Shown: positions 43,299 to 52,541, counted from the stretch's first letter. The stretch is 64,000 nucleotides of DNA from Rufibacter latericius (GCF_003721515.1 NZ_RJJD01000008.1:875666-939665), one strand, 5' to 3'. Program-made: numbers and translations. The notes: generated by a model not told the origin, from the sequence alone.

Positions 43299-44302
43299 TA
43301 TACTTGTCTTCCTAGGTTAAAAGGAGTGGATTGTAAGTCTTCTTCGGTGGAGCCTGGCAAGTTCGGAATCACGTTCACGTTCAGCACCGGCAACTCATAG
43401 TGGTTAGCAGAAATCACCGAGGTACGGGAAATCTTGCGCGGTCCTTCAATGGTCCAGTCGTTCGCGTCTTTCTTGTCAAAGCGGCAGGTGTTGCAGATGA
43501 ACTCTTGCACCTCGTTGTACTGGTCTTTGCGGGCAGTTACGCGCAACACATCGTTCCCACGCATCCACAACACTACTTTACCGGAGCAAGTAGGGCAATC
43601 GCGGTGCGCATCAACCGGCTTGGTGAACCACACACGGTTTTTGAAACGGAAGGTCTTATCGGTCAAAGCTCCTACCGGGCACACATCAATGACGTTTCCG
43701 GAGAACTCGTTATCGATGATGTTCTCCACGTAGGTTCCAATCTCAGCAGCATCGCCACGGCCTAACACACCGTGCACACGCTTCTCGGTCAACTGGTCGG
43801 CGGTGTACACGCAGCGGTAGCACAGGATGCAACGCGTCATGTGCAGCTGCACCAACGGACCGATGTCAATTTTATCAAAGGTGCGGCGCTCTTCTTCATA
43901 ACGGGTGCCGGACGTGCCGTGCTCGTACGCGAAGTTCTGCAAATCACACTCCCCGGCCTGGTCGCAGATAGGGCAATCCAGTGGGTGGTTGATCAACAGC
44001 ATCTCCACCACGCCTTTGCGGGCAGCCAGTACATCTGGGTTGGTGGTGTTTTCCACCACCATGCCGTCTTGTACCGGGGTAATGCAGCTCGCTACCAGTT
44101 TAGGCATCGGGCGCGGGTCTTTCGCGGAACCGGCCGCTACCCGAACCATACAGGCACGGCATTTTCCGCCGGTACCTTTTAAAGGGGTATAGTAGCACAT
44201 GGCTGGGGGCACCACCTCGCCGCCGATTTTACGGGCTGCGTTGAGGATGGTAGTTCCTTCCTCTACCTCCACCTCTATGCCATCAAACGTTATTTTTACC
44301 AT
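43298..44302 (-). CDS. nuoG: NADH-quinone oxidoreductase subunit G, short form
   Basis: This peripheral-arm iron-sulfur subunit has 334 residues, much shorter than the ~900 of Escherichia coli because the molybdopterin-oxidoreductase-like domain is absent. The [2Fe-2S] motif (CRACMVRV and upstream cysteines), the His-Cys cluster in DCPICDQAGECDLQ and the [4Fe-4S] motif CILCYRCVYTAD with DVCPVGAL are present. A further pair CPTCSG and CNTCRFDKKD follows. Such short forms are usual in Bacteroidota. The spacer before nuoF carries a palindrome-family copy. Confidence 0.93.
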   Translation of the reverse strand: MVKITFDGIEVEVEEGTTILNAARKIGGEVVPPAMCYYTPLKGTGGKCRACMVRVAAGSAKDPRPMPKLVASCITPVQDGMVVENTTNPDVLAARKGVVEMLLINHPLDCPICDQAGECDLQNFAYEHGTSGTRYEEERRTFDKIDIGPLVQLHMTRCILCYRCVYTADQLTEKRVHGVLGRGDAAEIGTYVENIIDNEFSGNVIDVCPVGALTDKTFRFKNRVWFTKPVDAHRDCPTCSGKVVLWMRGNDVLRVTARKDQYNEVQEFICNTCRFDKKDANDWTIEGPRKISRTSVISANHYELPVLNVNVIPNLPGSTEEDLQSTPFNLGRQV

Positions 44303-44375
44303 GTTAAATTTATCGTTGATTGCTGATGGTTACTTGCGTCACTCTTCAGCAATGACATACTTATTTAAGAAGCTA

Positions 44376-44410
44376 TTTCAGACCTGCTTTCTTTAAAACA
44401 GGCCTGAAAC
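44376..44410. repeat. Dispersed 36-bp palindrome family copy between nuoF and nuoG
   Basis: TTTCAGACCTGCTTTCTT / AAAACAGGCCTGAAAC: arms pair well, directly after the nuoF stop codon within the operon. Confidence 0.7.
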
Positions 44411-44418
44411 AAAAATGC

Positions 44419-45762
44419 TTATGCTAATACAGATTCGGCTTTGTTGAACACCGCGCCTGGAGCCGTAGCTGCCTGCGGGTGTTTCACGTGCCACTCAAAC
44501 TCCTCACGGAAGTGACGAACCGCCGCCGCAACTGGCCAGGCAGCGGCATCACCCAACGGACAGATAGTATTTCCTTCTATCTGCTTGGCAACGCTAACCA
44601 ACAGGTCGATGTCGTGCATATGGCCGTGGCCGTGCTCAATGCGGTGCAATACTTTTTCCATCCAACCGGTTCCTTCACGGCACGGGCTGCATTGGCCGCA
44701 AGACTCGTGGTGGTAGAAACGGGCCAGGGTCCAGGTATGGCGCACGATACAGGTTTGGTCATCCATCACGAAGAACCCGCCGGAACCTAACATGGTACCC
44801 GTGGCGAAACCTCCGTCAGAAAGTGACTCATAGGTCATCAGGCGGTCTTCCCCGTTGGTAGTTTTCAGGATTAGCTCCTTCGGCAGAATCGGAACGGAAG
44901 AACCTCCGGCAATGACCGCTTTCATATCACGGCCTTTCCAGATGCCGCCGCAGTACTCGTCTGAGTAGATGAATTCCTCCACGGGAACTCCTAGCTCAAT
45001 CTCGTACACGCCTGGCTTGTTGATGTTACCACCAGCAGAAATCAGCTTGGTACCGGCACTACGGCCAATCCCGAACTTTGCGTATTCAGCAGCGGTGTTG
45101 GTGATAATCCACGGCACAGTAGCGATAGACTCCACGTTGTTCACCACGGTTGGGCAGCCGTAAAGGCCCCACACTGCCGGGAACGGAGGCTTGTTACGCG
45201 GGTTACCACGCTTGCCTTCCAGAGATTCCAGTAAAGCTGTTTCCTCACCGCAGATGTACGCGCCACCGCCTGGGTGCACGTGCAAGTCCAGTGAATAACC
45301 GCTTCCTAAGATATTTTCACCTAAGAAACCGTTGGCATAAGCTTCGGCGATGGCTTTCTCTAGAATGCGCAGCACATACAATAACTCGCCCCGGATGTAG
45401 ATATAAGAAGTGCGAGCCCCCAGCGCGTAGCTAGAGGTAATCATGCCTTCAATCAACAAATGCGGCAGTTTTTCCATCAAATACCGGTCTTTGAAAGTAC
45501 CCGGTTCTGATTCATCGGCGTTGCAAACTAAATAGCGCGGCTTGCCTTCTGGCTTAGCCAAAAAGCTCCATTTCATCCCGGTAGGGAATCCGGCACCACC
45601 CCGGCCTCTTAAGCCCGAAGCTTTCACTTCTTCCACCACTTCCTCGGGGGACATGGTTTTCAAAGCTTTCTCAACGGAGGCGTAGCCGCCGTGCTTGCGA
45701 TAAACGTCAAAGGTGTGAATGCCTTCAACGTTGATATGTTCAGTTAATAATTTTCTTCCCAT
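44419..45762 (-). CDS. nuoF: NADH-quinone oxidoreductase subunit F
   Basis: This 447-residue subunit oxidises NADH and carries FMN and one [4Fe-4S] cluster (N3). LRGRGGAGFPTGMKWSF and the VCNADESEPGTFKDR block bind NADH and FMN. The cluster cysteines are in SCGQCSPCREG with a distal Cys in NTICPLGDAAAWP. Its start overlaps the nuoE end by 19 bases. Confidence 0.98.
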   Translation of the reverse strand: MGRKLLTEHINVEGIHTFDVYRKHGGYASVEKALKTMSPEEVVEEVKASGLRGRGGAGFPTGMKWSFLAKPEGKPRYLVCNADESEPGTFKDRYLMEKLPHLLIEGMITSSYALGARTSYIYIRGELLYVLRILEKAIAEAYANGFLGENILGSGYSLDLHVHPGGGAYICGEETALLESLEGKRGNPRNKPPFPAVWGLYGCPTVVNNVESIATVPWIITNTAAEYAKFGIGRSAGTKLISAGGNINKPGVYEIELGVPVEEFIYSDEYCGGIWKGRDMKAVIAGGSSVPILPKELILKTTNGEDRLMTYESLSDGGFATGTMLGSGGFFVMDDQTCIVRHTWTLARFYHHESCGQCSPCREGTGWMEKVLHRIEHGHGHMHDIDLLVSVAKQIEGNTICPLGDAAAWPVAAAVRHFREEFEWHVKHPQAATAPGAVFNKAESVLA

Positions 45763-46283
45763 GGTTTCCTTACGGTTAAGGCTTTCAGGTCTTCCAGCAT
45801 CTGGTCTGCGCGGGCAGGGTCCAGGTCTTCGTAGAATTGCTCACGCACTTGCAGCATCGGTCCGGTGCCGCAGGATGCCAAACATTCTACTGTTTTAAGG
45901 GTGAAGTTTCCATCGGCAGAGGTCTCGCCTACTTTGCAGCCCAGACGGTTCTCCAGGTGCTCAATCAGTTGGTCAGAACCCCGCAGCATACAAGGACCCG
46001 TGCGGCAAACTTCCAACACGTGCTTGCCTACCGGCTTCAGGTTGAACATAGTGTAAAAGGTAGCAACCTCGTACACCTCAATTGGTTGTATGTTCAGGAT
46101 TTCGGCCACTAAATCCATTGCCTCAGGGCTTACCCAACCGCCAAACTCCGCTTGCGCGATGTGCAGGATAGGCAGAATAGCCGATTTCTGGCGTTCAGCC
46201 GGATAATGAGATAAGTAGCGCCGGATTTCGGCCATAGCCCCATCCGAAAACTGTAATGTGTTTAAACTTGTTGATTGCTCCAT
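45744..46283 (-). CDS. nuoE: NADH-quinone oxidoreductase subunit E
   Basis: This 179-residue thioredoxin-like subunit holds the [2Fe-2S] cluster N1a. Cysteine ligands are in VCRTGPCMLRG and VECLASCGTGPML. It forms the NADH-dehydrogenase module with NuoF and overlaps its gene. The spacer from nuoD holds a palindrome-family copy. Confidence 0.97.
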   Translation of the reverse strand: MEQSTSLNTLQFSDGAMAEIRRYLSHYPAERQKSAILPILHIAQAEFGGWVSPEAMDLVAEILNIQPIEVYEVATFYTMFNLKPVGKHVLEVCRTGPCMLRGSDQLIEHLENRLGCKVGETSADGNFTLKTVECLASCGTGPMLQVREQFYEDLDPARADQMLEDLKALTVRKPWEENY

Positions 46284-46310
46284 TTGGTCAATGGCAGGTA
46301 TAAAAGCTGC

Positions 46311-46346
46311 GTTTTAGGCAGGCTTAGGAAAAATCGTTTCTAAAAT
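46311..46346. repeat. Dispersed 36-bp palindrome family copy between nuoD and nuoE
   Basis: GTTTTAGGCAGGCTTAGG / AAAAATCGTTTCTAAAAT: 36 bp, in the 72-base spacer within the operon. Confidence 0.55.
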
Positions 46347-46355
46347 AGGAATCGC

Positions 46356-47570
46356 TTAGGCGTCCAGCTCACCGGCAATCACGTTCATGGAAGACAGGAT
46401 CACAATGGCATCTGACAACTGTGTGCCTACTACCATTTCTGGATAGGCCTGGTAATAGATAAAGCAAGGTCTTCTGAAATGCAAACGGTACGGCGTGCGG
46501 CCTCCGTCAGACACTAAATAGAAACCTAACTCCCCGTTACCGCCTTCTACCGAGTGATACACTTCACCGGCTGGTGCATCAATCTCACCCATCACAATTT
46601 TGAAGTGATAGATAAGCGCTTCCATGTTGCGGTACACGTCTTGCTTTGGAGGTAAATAGAACTCTGGTGCATCGGCGTGGAACGGACCTTCAGGAAGGTT
46701 GTCCATGGCTTGTTGGATGATGCGTAAGCTCTGCCAGATTTCCTCATTACGCACCATGAAGCGGTCGTACGTATCGCCCTTGGTACCTACCGGAATCTCG
46801 AAATCGAAGTCCTGGTAAGAAGAGTAAGGGTTCATGACACGCACGTCATAATCCACGCCCGCGGCTCTCAGGTTAGGACCGGTAAAGCCGTAGTTCAAGG
46901 CGCGCTCTGCGGTGATTGGTCCCACATTCTCCACGCGGTCAATGAAGATCCGGTTACGGTTAAACATGGTTTCAAACTCGCGAAATACCTTAGGGAAATC
47001 ACGCAGGAAATCTCTGATCTTCTGGATAGCTATAGGTGATAAATCACGCTCCATGCCGCCTACTCTACCCATGTTGGTGGTTAAGCGGGCACCGCAGATT
47101 TCCTCGTAGATTTCGTAGATTTTCTCTCTTTCCTGGAAAACGTACAGGAAGCCGGTGAAGGCTCCGGTATCTACACCCAAGATAGAGTTACAAATCAAGT
47201 GGTCGGCAATACGAGCTAATTCCATCACAATTACCCGGATGTACTCGGCACGTTTTGGAACGGTCACGCCCAACAGCTTCTCTACCGTCATCCACCAGCC
47301 CATGTTGTTGATGGGTGAGGAACAATAGTTCATGCGGTCGGTAAGCGGGGTAATCTGGTAAAAGTTACGGCGCTCCGCGATTTTCTCGAAGGCGCGGTGT
47401 ATGTACCCAATGGTTGGCACGCCAGACACAATCTTCTCACCATCCATTTGCAGGATGTTCTGGAAGATACCGTGCGTGGCAGGGTGCGTAGGTCCTAAAT
47501 TCAGAGTGGTGAGCTCCTGCATGTAGGAATCTGGGGTAACTATTTGTGTGTTCTGTTTGGCTAACTCCAT
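46356..47570 (-). CDS. nuoD: NADH-quinone oxidoreductase subunit D
   Basis: This 404-residue subunit of complex I (49-kDa type) contributes to the quinone site with NuoB. The start at ATG 47568-47570 gives MELAKQNTQIVTPDSYMQEL; a longer upstream frame lacks similarity. The HPATHGIFQ motif (quinone-site His), GYIHRAFEKIAERRNF and the C-terminal LSSMNVIAGELDA are characteristic. It is a separate gene from nuoC, not the fused NuoCD form. Confidence 0.97.
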   Translation of the reverse strand: MELAKQNTQIVTPDSYMQELTTLNLGPTHPATHGIFQNILQMDGEKIVSGVPTIGYIHRAFEKIAERRNFYQITPLTDRMNYCSSPINNMGWWMTVEKLLGVTVPKRAEYIRVIVMELARIADHLICNSILGVDTGAFTGFLYVFQEREKIYEIYEEICGARLTTNMGRVGGMERDLSPIAIQKIRDFLRDFPKVFREFETMFNRNRIFIDRVENVGPITAERALNYGFTGPNLRAAGVDYDVRVMNPYSSYQDFDFEIPVGTKGDTYDRFMVRNEEIWQSLRIIQQAMDNLPEGPFHADAPEFYLPPKQDVYRNMEALIYHFKIVMGEIDAPAGEVYHSVEGGNGELGFYLVSDGGRTPYRLHFRRPCFIYYQAYPEMVVGTQLSDAIVILSSMNVIAGELDA

Positions 47571-47642
47571 GTGGGAACTTAGTAGTAAGCAGAAACGCCG
47601 GCGGCCTTGCCTGTAGAGCAAAGCCGTTGGCATTTATAAAGT

Positions 47643-48149
47643 TTATCTTCCGAAGAAGGTATTGATCTTGTCTTCGCGGGTCTGGTCTTCCAGCGGAAAC
47701 TCTTTGCGCATAGGGAACGCCTCCATCTCTTCCACATTGAGAATGCGGATAAGATTAGGGTGACCCTCAAAGCGGACGCCGTAGAAGTCAAAGGTTTCGC
47801 GTTCCATCCAGTTGGCGGTGGCGTACAGGTTGGTAGCAGTAGGTACCACGGCATCATCTTCTGGAAAGAAGATTTTGATGCGTAGCCTGATGTTATGCAC
47901 CAGACTGTGCAGGTGATAGATAACACCTAACTCCTGCCCTTTGTTATCTGGGTAATGAATACCGCATAAAGTGGTTAGGAACTGGAATTGCAGGAAGGCA
48001 TCATCATACAGTGTCTGCAGAACAGAAATGATGTTTTCCCGGGTAGTGGTAACGGTCACAAGCCCGTAAGGCTCATGCACATCAAACAACTGGTCGCCGA
48101 ATTTTTCTTGCAGCGTTTGCACCAGCAGTTCGTTGGTTAGTTCGGCCAT
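47643..48149 (-). CDS. nuoC: NADH-quinone oxidoreductase subunit C
   Basis: This 168-residue peripheral-arm subunit of the 30-kDa type bridges NuoD and the hydrophilic core. ATANWMERETFDFYGVRFEG and HPNLIRILNVEEMEAFPMRK match the family signature. It starts 3 bases after nuoB and is followed by nuoD after 72 bases. Confidence 0.96.
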   Translation of the reverse strand: MAELTNELLVQTLQEKFGDQLFDVHEPYGLVTVTTTRENIISVLQTLYDDAFLQFQFLTTLCGIHYPDNKGQELGVIYHLHSLVHNIRLRIKIFFPEDDAVVPTATNLYATANWMERETFDFYGVRFEGHPNLIRILNVEEMEAFPMRKEFPLEDQTREDKINTFFGR

Positions 48150-48152
48150 GCC

Positions 48153-48707
48153 TTATTTAATGTTGTAAGAAGCCAGTAATGCTTGATATTCCGGAGAGTT
48201 CCGGCGACGGAGCGACTCGTTCTCGGCTAAGTCCTGAATACGCATCAAGCCATCCAGAATCTGTTCAGGGCGAGGAGGGCAACCAGGCACGTACACGTCT
48301 ACCGGTACAATGCGGTCAATGCCTTGCAACACGCTGTAAGAGTCAAAGATACCACCGCTGGTAGCGCACGCGCCTACGGCGATTACCCAGCGCGGCTCGG
48401 CCATCTGCTCATACACCTGTTTCACCACCGGACCCATTTTCTTGGCGATGGTACCCATCACCATCAGAAGGTCGGCCTGACGAGGCGAGAAGCTTGGGCG
48501 CTCAGACCCGAAACGGGAAATATCATAGTGCGAGCCCATGGTAGCCATGTACTCAATACCGCAGCAAGAGGTAGCAAACGGCAACGGCCACAAAGAATGC
48601 TTCCGGGCCAAGCCTACTACTTTCTCCAGGGAAGTGGCGAAAAAGCCGGTTCCTTCTACCCCTTCTGGGGCGTCTACCATGGTTAAATTGCTATTGTTAT
48701 CGCTCAT
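48153..48707 (-). CDS. nuoB: NADH-quinone oxidoreductase subunit B
   Basis: This 184-residue subunit holds cluster N2, the last iron-sulfur centre before quinone. Ligand motifs SCCGIEYM (tandem cysteines), VGACATSGG and [11 protein letters not shown] are intact. A weak palindrome-family copy lies in the spacer from nuoA. Confidence 0.98.
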   Translation of the reverse strand: MSDNNSNLTMVDAPEGVEGTGFFATSLEKVVGLARKHSLWPLPFATSCCGIEYMATMGSHYDISRFGSERPSFSPRQADLLMVMGTIAKKMGPVVKQVYEQMAEPRWVIAVGACATSGGIFDSYSVLQGIDRIVPVDVYVPGCPPRPEQILDGLMRIQDLAENESLRRRNSPEYQALLASYNIK

Positions 48708-48716
48708 GAGTCGTTT

Positions 48717-48748
48717 TCGCTTAGTTTTCAGAGAATCAGGCCAAGAAC
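48717..48748. repeat. Dispersed palindrome family, very degenerate copy between nuoA and nuoB
   Basis: CGCTTAGTTTTCAGAG / AATCAGGCCAAGAAC; recognised mainly by position and the spacing of the AGGCC and TTTTC blocks. Confidence 0.3.
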
Positions 48749-48811
48749 CGGCCTCTTTCTGAACACTTTTTCGCTTGTAAAAGTTTGCCGCCTACGCGAC
48801 GATTTCTGGTG

Positions 48812-49195
48812 CTATTCCCACTTAAGAACGCCCTTCTTAATCACGTAGTAGAAACCGGTTAAAAGCAGTCCCATAAACATGAGCATCCAGACAAAGCCGT
48901 CCAGGCCCAAGGCTCTGAAGTTCACGGCCCAAGGATACAGGAAGATTACTTCCACGTCAAAAAGTACAAACAGGATGGCAATCAAGAAATACTTAATGGA
49001 GATAGGGGTACGGGCATCACCCTTAGATTCAATACCACACTCCCAGGAAGCATTTTTCACCTGACTTTTGCGCTTGGGTCCAATCAGGTGGGTAACCACC
49101 ATTGAGAACACCACAAAACCCAAAGCCGCCACAAATTGAATCACGATTGGAAGATAATCTCCCGGTAAATATTGTGCAGGGACAGTTGTTTCCAT
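48812..49195 (-). CDS. nuoA: NADH-quinone oxidoreductase subunit A
   Basis: A 127-residue, three-helix membrane subunit and first gene of the operon. The conserved loop is WECGIESKGDARTPISIKYF and the helix ILFVLFDVEVIFLYPWA has the conserved acidic pair. Its ATG lies about 19 bases downstream of a textbook promoter (49215-49245). Confidence 0.97.
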   Translation of the reverse strand: METTVPAQYLPGDYLPIVIQFVAALGFVVFSMVVTHLIGPKRKSQVKNASWECGIESKGDARTPISIKYFLIAILFVLFDVEVIFLYPWAVNFRALGLDGFVWMLMFMGLLLTGFYYVIKKGVLKWE

Positions 49196-49214
49196 ATTAC
49201 AAAGCTATTTGGTG

Positions 49215-49245
49215 CAAAAGTAGGCACTTAAACCTAAGATTCAAA
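49215..49245 (-). promoter_or_regulatory. Promoter of the nuo operon
   Basis: Minus strand: TTTG (49242-49245), 19 bases, TACTTTTG (49215-49222). Both elements fit the Bacteroidota consensus. The ATG of nuoA is 20 bases from the -7 element, so the leader is short. Confidence 0.85.
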
Positions 49246-49502
49246 CTAAAATACATTCTCTCATGGGCTTTGTACGCCCAGCCTACTTTAACGAACAACC
49301 GTTCTGTTTATTTTACAAAACAGACATTATGAAATCGATGTATTTTAAAATATTCAGAAAAATCTAGGGATTCTTGTAATAATTTTTAAAGTTTAATGAC
49401 TCATAGCTGAGAGTAATTGTATTCTCCCCCAAGCAAATGATGAGCGGTCCCCTCCTGCCCCTCGTTTGAGTTATGTTTTTAGTAAATTTTCTTCAAACCG
49501 AT

Positions 49503-49532
49503 AAAAGCCCATCTATCTTAGTTGGGCTTTTT
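49503..49532 (+). terminator. Orphan hairpin upstream of the 49645 gene
   Basis: AAAAGCCCA (49503-49511) pairs with TGGGCTTTT (49523-49531), followed by T. It lies between divergent genes, where no plus-strand transcript is expected to end. Confidence 0.55.
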
Positions 49533-49547
49533 CCGTTTGGGCCCAGA

Positions 49548-49577
49548 TTGAAAAAGTTACTTTCTCCCCTACCTTTG
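49548..49577 (+). promoter_or_regulatory. Promoter of the exported protein gene at 49645
   Basis: TTG (49548-49550), 19 bases, TACCTTTG (49570-49577): exact match in both elements and spacing, 67 bases before the ATG. Confidence 0.85.
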
Positions 49578-49644
49578 CCTGCCCTTCGGAACTTAACGGC
49601 CCGGATTTTGCATTGGCCTGTTACGTCATTTCAGGCGTGTTTTT

Positions 49645-50202
49645 ATGAATATGAAGAGAAACTACCTTTTTGCGTTGCTATTGCCCCTCACCTTCCTGCT
49701 TGCGTTCGCGCCCAAACTGAAGAAGGTGACGGTGGCCAAGAACGTGACCTTGTCTATTCCGCAGAACTTTGACGTAATGCCCGATGACGGCATCGCCCGC
49801 GAGTACCCGGCAGCCCGCAAACCGTTAGGCGTCTTCACCAGCCCCGATGGCCAAGTGGACATCAGCGTGAACCAGCGCCCCAGCACCTTCCCGGCAGATG
49901 ACATCAACATTCTGCTGCCCTTTTACAAAGCGTCCATCCAGCGCATGTTCACCGAGGTGAAGTTCCTGCGTGAGGAGAAACAAACCATTAACGGCCGCGA
50001 ATACCTGGTGTATGAGTTTGTCTCCACCGTGCGCGACGAGCGCCGCACCCGCAACATGGCTCCTATTAGAAAGTACACGCTTATTCAGTACACGTTCCAG
50101 AAGGACCAGATGCTGATTTTCAGCTTTAACGCACCGGTTGCGTTGCAGCAGGAGTGGCAGGAAACCGCCCGCGCCGTGATGGCCAGCGCCACCGTGAAGT
50201 AA
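49645..50202 (+). CDS. Exported hypothetical protein
   Basis: A 185-residue protein with a signal peptide (MKRNYLFALLLPLTFLLAFA; ATG at 49645 or, two codons on, 49651). The mature part includes VTLSIPQNFDVMPDDG, a REYLVYEFVSTVRDERR stretch and a C-terminal YTFQKDQMLIFSFNAP. The alternating pattern resembles small PsbP/DcrB-like periplasmic domains, but I cannot support a family call. It has a strong promoter of its own. A nearly perfect palindrome-family copy follows at 50240-50275. Confidence 0.8.
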   Translation: MNMKRNYLFALLLPLTFLLAFAPKLKKVTVAKNVTLSIPQNFDVMPDDGIAREYPAARKPLGVFTSPDGQVDISVNQRPSTFPADDINILLPFYKASIQRMFTEVKFLREEKQTINGREYLVYEFVSTVRDERRTRNMAPIRKYTLIQYTFQKDQMLIFSFNAPVALQQEWQETARAVMASATVK

Positions 50203-50239
50203 TTCTGATTTTCCCTCCGGAGAGGAGTAGACCGTTTCT

Positions 50240-50275
50240 GTTTAGGGCCTGTTTTTCAGAAAACAGGCCCTAAAC
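50240..50275. repeat. Dispersed 36-bp palindrome family, best-preserved copy
   Basis: GTTTAGGGCCTGTTTT, centre TCAG, AAAACAGGCCCTAAAC: two perfect 16-bp arms with a 4-base centre. It lies 38 bases after the stop of the exported protein gene and could also act as its terminator. Confidence 0.85.
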
Positions 50276-50344
50276 GCTTTATACACAACCAAAGAGCCGG
50301 TAGCCAGTAAAAAGAGGTTACCGTTTCTACTAGAACCTAAACCC

Positions 50345-50791
50345 GTGCTAAGCATCCATTCAGACGAACATTTCATGCGCGAAGCCTACAAGCAAGCGCA
50401 ATACGCCTTTGAAGAAGGCGAAATCCCCATTGGCGCCGTGGTGGTGTGCCAGAACAAAATCATTGCGCGCGCCTATAACCAGACCGAGAAACTCAACGAC
50501 GTCACGGCCCATGCCGAGATGCTGGCCTTCACTGCCGCTGCCAACCACCTGGGCAATAAATACCTGCATGACTGCACGCTTTATGTTACTGTGGAACCCT
50601 GCGTCATGTGCGCCGGCGCCAGTTATTGGTCCCAGTTGAAACGCGTGGTATACGCCACCAACGATGAGAAACGCGGCTACCGAAGAACCGGCGTAAACCT
50701 GCTGCACCCCAAGACCGAACTGGTGACCGGCATCCTGGCGAACGAGTGCTCGCAATTGATGACCGAGTTTTTTAGAGCCAAAAGAATTTAG
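50345..50791 (+). CDS. tadA: tRNA adenosine(34) deaminase / nucleoside deaminase
   Basis: This zinc deaminase converts A34 of tRNA-Arg(ACG) to inosine. It has 148 residues from a GTG start at 50345; ATG at 50375 is an alternative, but the GTG form keeps the MLSIHSDEHFMREAY start expected of the family. Zinc ligands are His56 in TAHAEML, with catalytic Glu58, and Cys86 and Cys89 in VEPCVMCAG. It is followed at once by the sodA promoter. Confidence 0.93.
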   Translation: MLSIHSDEHFMREAYKQAQYAFEEGEIPIGAVVVCQNKIIARAYNQTEKLNDVTAHAEMLAFTAAANHLGNKYLHDCTLYVTVEPCVMCAGASYWSQLKRVVYATNDEKRGYRRTGVNLLHPKTELVTGILANECSQLMTEFFRAKRI

Positions 50792-50793
50792 TT

Positions 50794-50801
50794 TATCTTT
50801 G
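50794..50801 (+). promoter_or_regulatory. -7 element of the sodA promoter
   Basis: TATCTTTG matches TAnnTTTG; TTT lies 20 bases upstream (50771-50773). It starts two bases after the tadA stop and 59 bases before the sodA ATG. Confidence 0.65.
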
Positions 50802-50859
50802 GCCCGTTCCGTATTAATAGCAGAACACAAGTATTTCTAACCTAAAACCACATAAAACT

Positions 50860-51471
50860 ATGGCATTTGAACTTCCGCAACTTCCGTATGCGTACGATGC
50901 GCTTGAACCGCACATCGACCGTCAGACAATGGAAATCCACCATACCAAGCACCACCAGGCGTATACCACTAACCTGAACAACGCCATCCAGGGTACTGAG
51001 AAGGAAAACCAGTCCATTGAGGAGATCCTGCGCGATGCGGCCAAGACTCCAGCGGTGCGTAACAACGGCGGTGGTTTCTACAACCACAACCTGTTCTGGA
51101 CCATCCTGGCGCCAAATGGCGGCGGAAACCCAACTGGTCCGGTAGCCGAGGCCATTGACAGAGCCTTCGGTTCTTACGATGCCTTCAAAGAAGAATTCAC
51201 CAAAGCCGCTACTACCCGTTTCGGGTCTGGTTGGGCTTGGCTTTGCGCCGTAGAAGGTGGTTCTGTACAAATCTGCTCTACCGCTAACCAAGACAACCCA
51301 TTGATGGAAGGTGTTGACTCATGCGGCGGTGTTCCAATCCTGGGCTTAGACGTGTGGGAGCACGCGTACTACCTGAAGTACCAGAACCGCAGACCAGAGT
51401 ACATCACGGCGTTCTTCAACCTCATCAACTGGGACGAAGTAAACCGCCGCTACGCCCAAGCCAACGGCTAA
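50860..51471 (+). CDS. sodA: Superoxide dismutase, Mn/Fe type
   Basis: This 203-residue enzyme converts superoxide to oxygen and hydrogen peroxide in the cytosol. Metal ligands are His27 in MEIHHTKHH, His76 in [11 protein letters not shown], Asp164 and His168 in [10 protein letters not shown]. The second-sphere Gln in TANQDNPLM and the Gly-rich GGGFYNH favour manganese or cambialistic use over strict iron. It has its own promoter and a strong terminator at 51494-51530. Confidence 0.97.
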   Translation: MAFELPQLPYAYDALEPHIDRQTMEIHHTKHHQAYTTNLNNAIQGTEKENQSIEEILRDAAKTPAVRNNGGGFYNHNLFWTILAPNGGGNPTGPVAEAIDRAFGSYDAFKEEFTKAATTRFGSGWAWLCAVEGGSVQICSTANQDNPLMEGVDSCGGVPILGLDVWEHAYYLKYQNRRPEYITAFFNLINWDEVNRRYAQANG

Positions 51472-51493
51472 GCATTTAAGATTATACATCTAC

Positions 51494-51530
51494 AAAAAGG
51501 GTCTCACCAAGTACGGTGAGACCCTTTTTT
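51494..51530 (+). terminator. Terminator after sodA
   Basis: AAAAAGGGTCTCACC pairs with GGTGAGACCCTTTTTT around a short loop AAGTAC, 22 bases after the stop. Confidence 0.93.
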
Positions 51531-51731
51531 ATGCCCTGTAAATTATAGCCCAACCTACAAAACATTGTTGTATTATCCGGTGGCCTTTGTCTATGTTGGT
51601 AAAGGGAAAGACATTCTGAATGCGCTTGTAAAACTAATTTCTTAGCTTACGTTTCCATTTTCTACAAAACAATGTCTATAGCAAGAGCAATCTATTGATT
51701 TTTTCTTTTGCTCACCTTTTTACTTAATCAT

Positions 51732-52541
51732 ATGCAAGCAACTTTTACCAGATTATTACTTAGCCTGCTTATATCAGTTCCTCTTTGTTTTATTTCCTGT
51801 GGCGATGAAGACCAAGACCCACTGGAAACCAAGAAAACCCAGGAGAACAGCTGTCAAGTAGTTACAAATGAAACGGTCCTTAATGGGGTGTCTATTGGAC
51901 TCTCGCAAATCACCTATAACAGCCAAGGATATGTTACAAAAATGGAGATAAGAGAAGGTTTAGCAAACCAATCACCTACTGTCTCTTCGCGAGTTTATGT
52001 CTACAATGGCCAGAATCTACTGGTGCGTATAAATTATACAAAAGGTGAAGGACAAGAAGAAAGCTATACCACTTTTGAATACAATGCAGACGGCACTATC
52101 AGCAGAGAGACAAATTACAAAGGCACCACGCTTTACTGGGTATCTACCTATACTTATGATGCCAACAAACGCATGATTCAGCAATTGAGGACAATGGATG
52201 GGTCTACTAATAAGTTTATCTACGAGTATGCAGGAGACAGCCAGAACATTTCCAAAGAAACATATTACGTTCAAAATGGAACAGCAGTGTCTGGCTATAG
52301 GGTTTACTCTAATTATGATGATAAACTTAACCCTGTCTTCATGGTGAAAGGATTGCCTTTAAATGGGGAGAGCAGGAACAACCCTGCCAAAGAAGTGTAT
52401 ACCTCTTCAGACGGACAATCAACCCTCACGGATACTTATTCCTATAAGTACAACACTAGCGGAGCTGTAACTGAGATTATTAGAAAGGCTTCATGGAGTC
52501 AAACCGAGTATAAGTCCCTGTTTACTTACACCTGCAACTAA
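51732..52541 (+). CDS. Predicted lipoprotein with YD-like repeats
   Basis: The protein has 269 residues from the ATG at 51732; a TTG eight codons upstream would disturb the signal. The N-terminus MQATFTRLLLSLLISVPLCFISC has lipobox-like CFISC, so it is probably an outer-membrane lipoprotein. The rest has repeated tyrosine-rich units (YNSQGYVTKMEI, FEYNADGTISRETNY, YTYDANKRMIQQL, YKYNTSGAVTEI) that look like short RHS/YD repeats. The function is unknown. A terminator follows at 52605-52651. Confidence 0.8.
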   Translation: MQATFTRLLLSLLISVPLCFISCGDEDQDPLETKKTQENSCQVVTNETVLNGVSIGLSQITYNSQGYVTKMEIREGLANQSPTVSSRVYVYNGQNLLVRINYTKGEGQEESYTTFEYNADGTISRETNYKGTTLYWVSTYTYDANKRMIQQLRTMDGSTNKFIYEYAGDSQNISKETYYVQNGTAVSGYRVYSNYDDKLNPVFMVKGLPLNGESRNNPAKEVYTSSDGQSTLTDTYSYKYNTSGAVTEIIRKASWSQTEYKSLFTYTCN

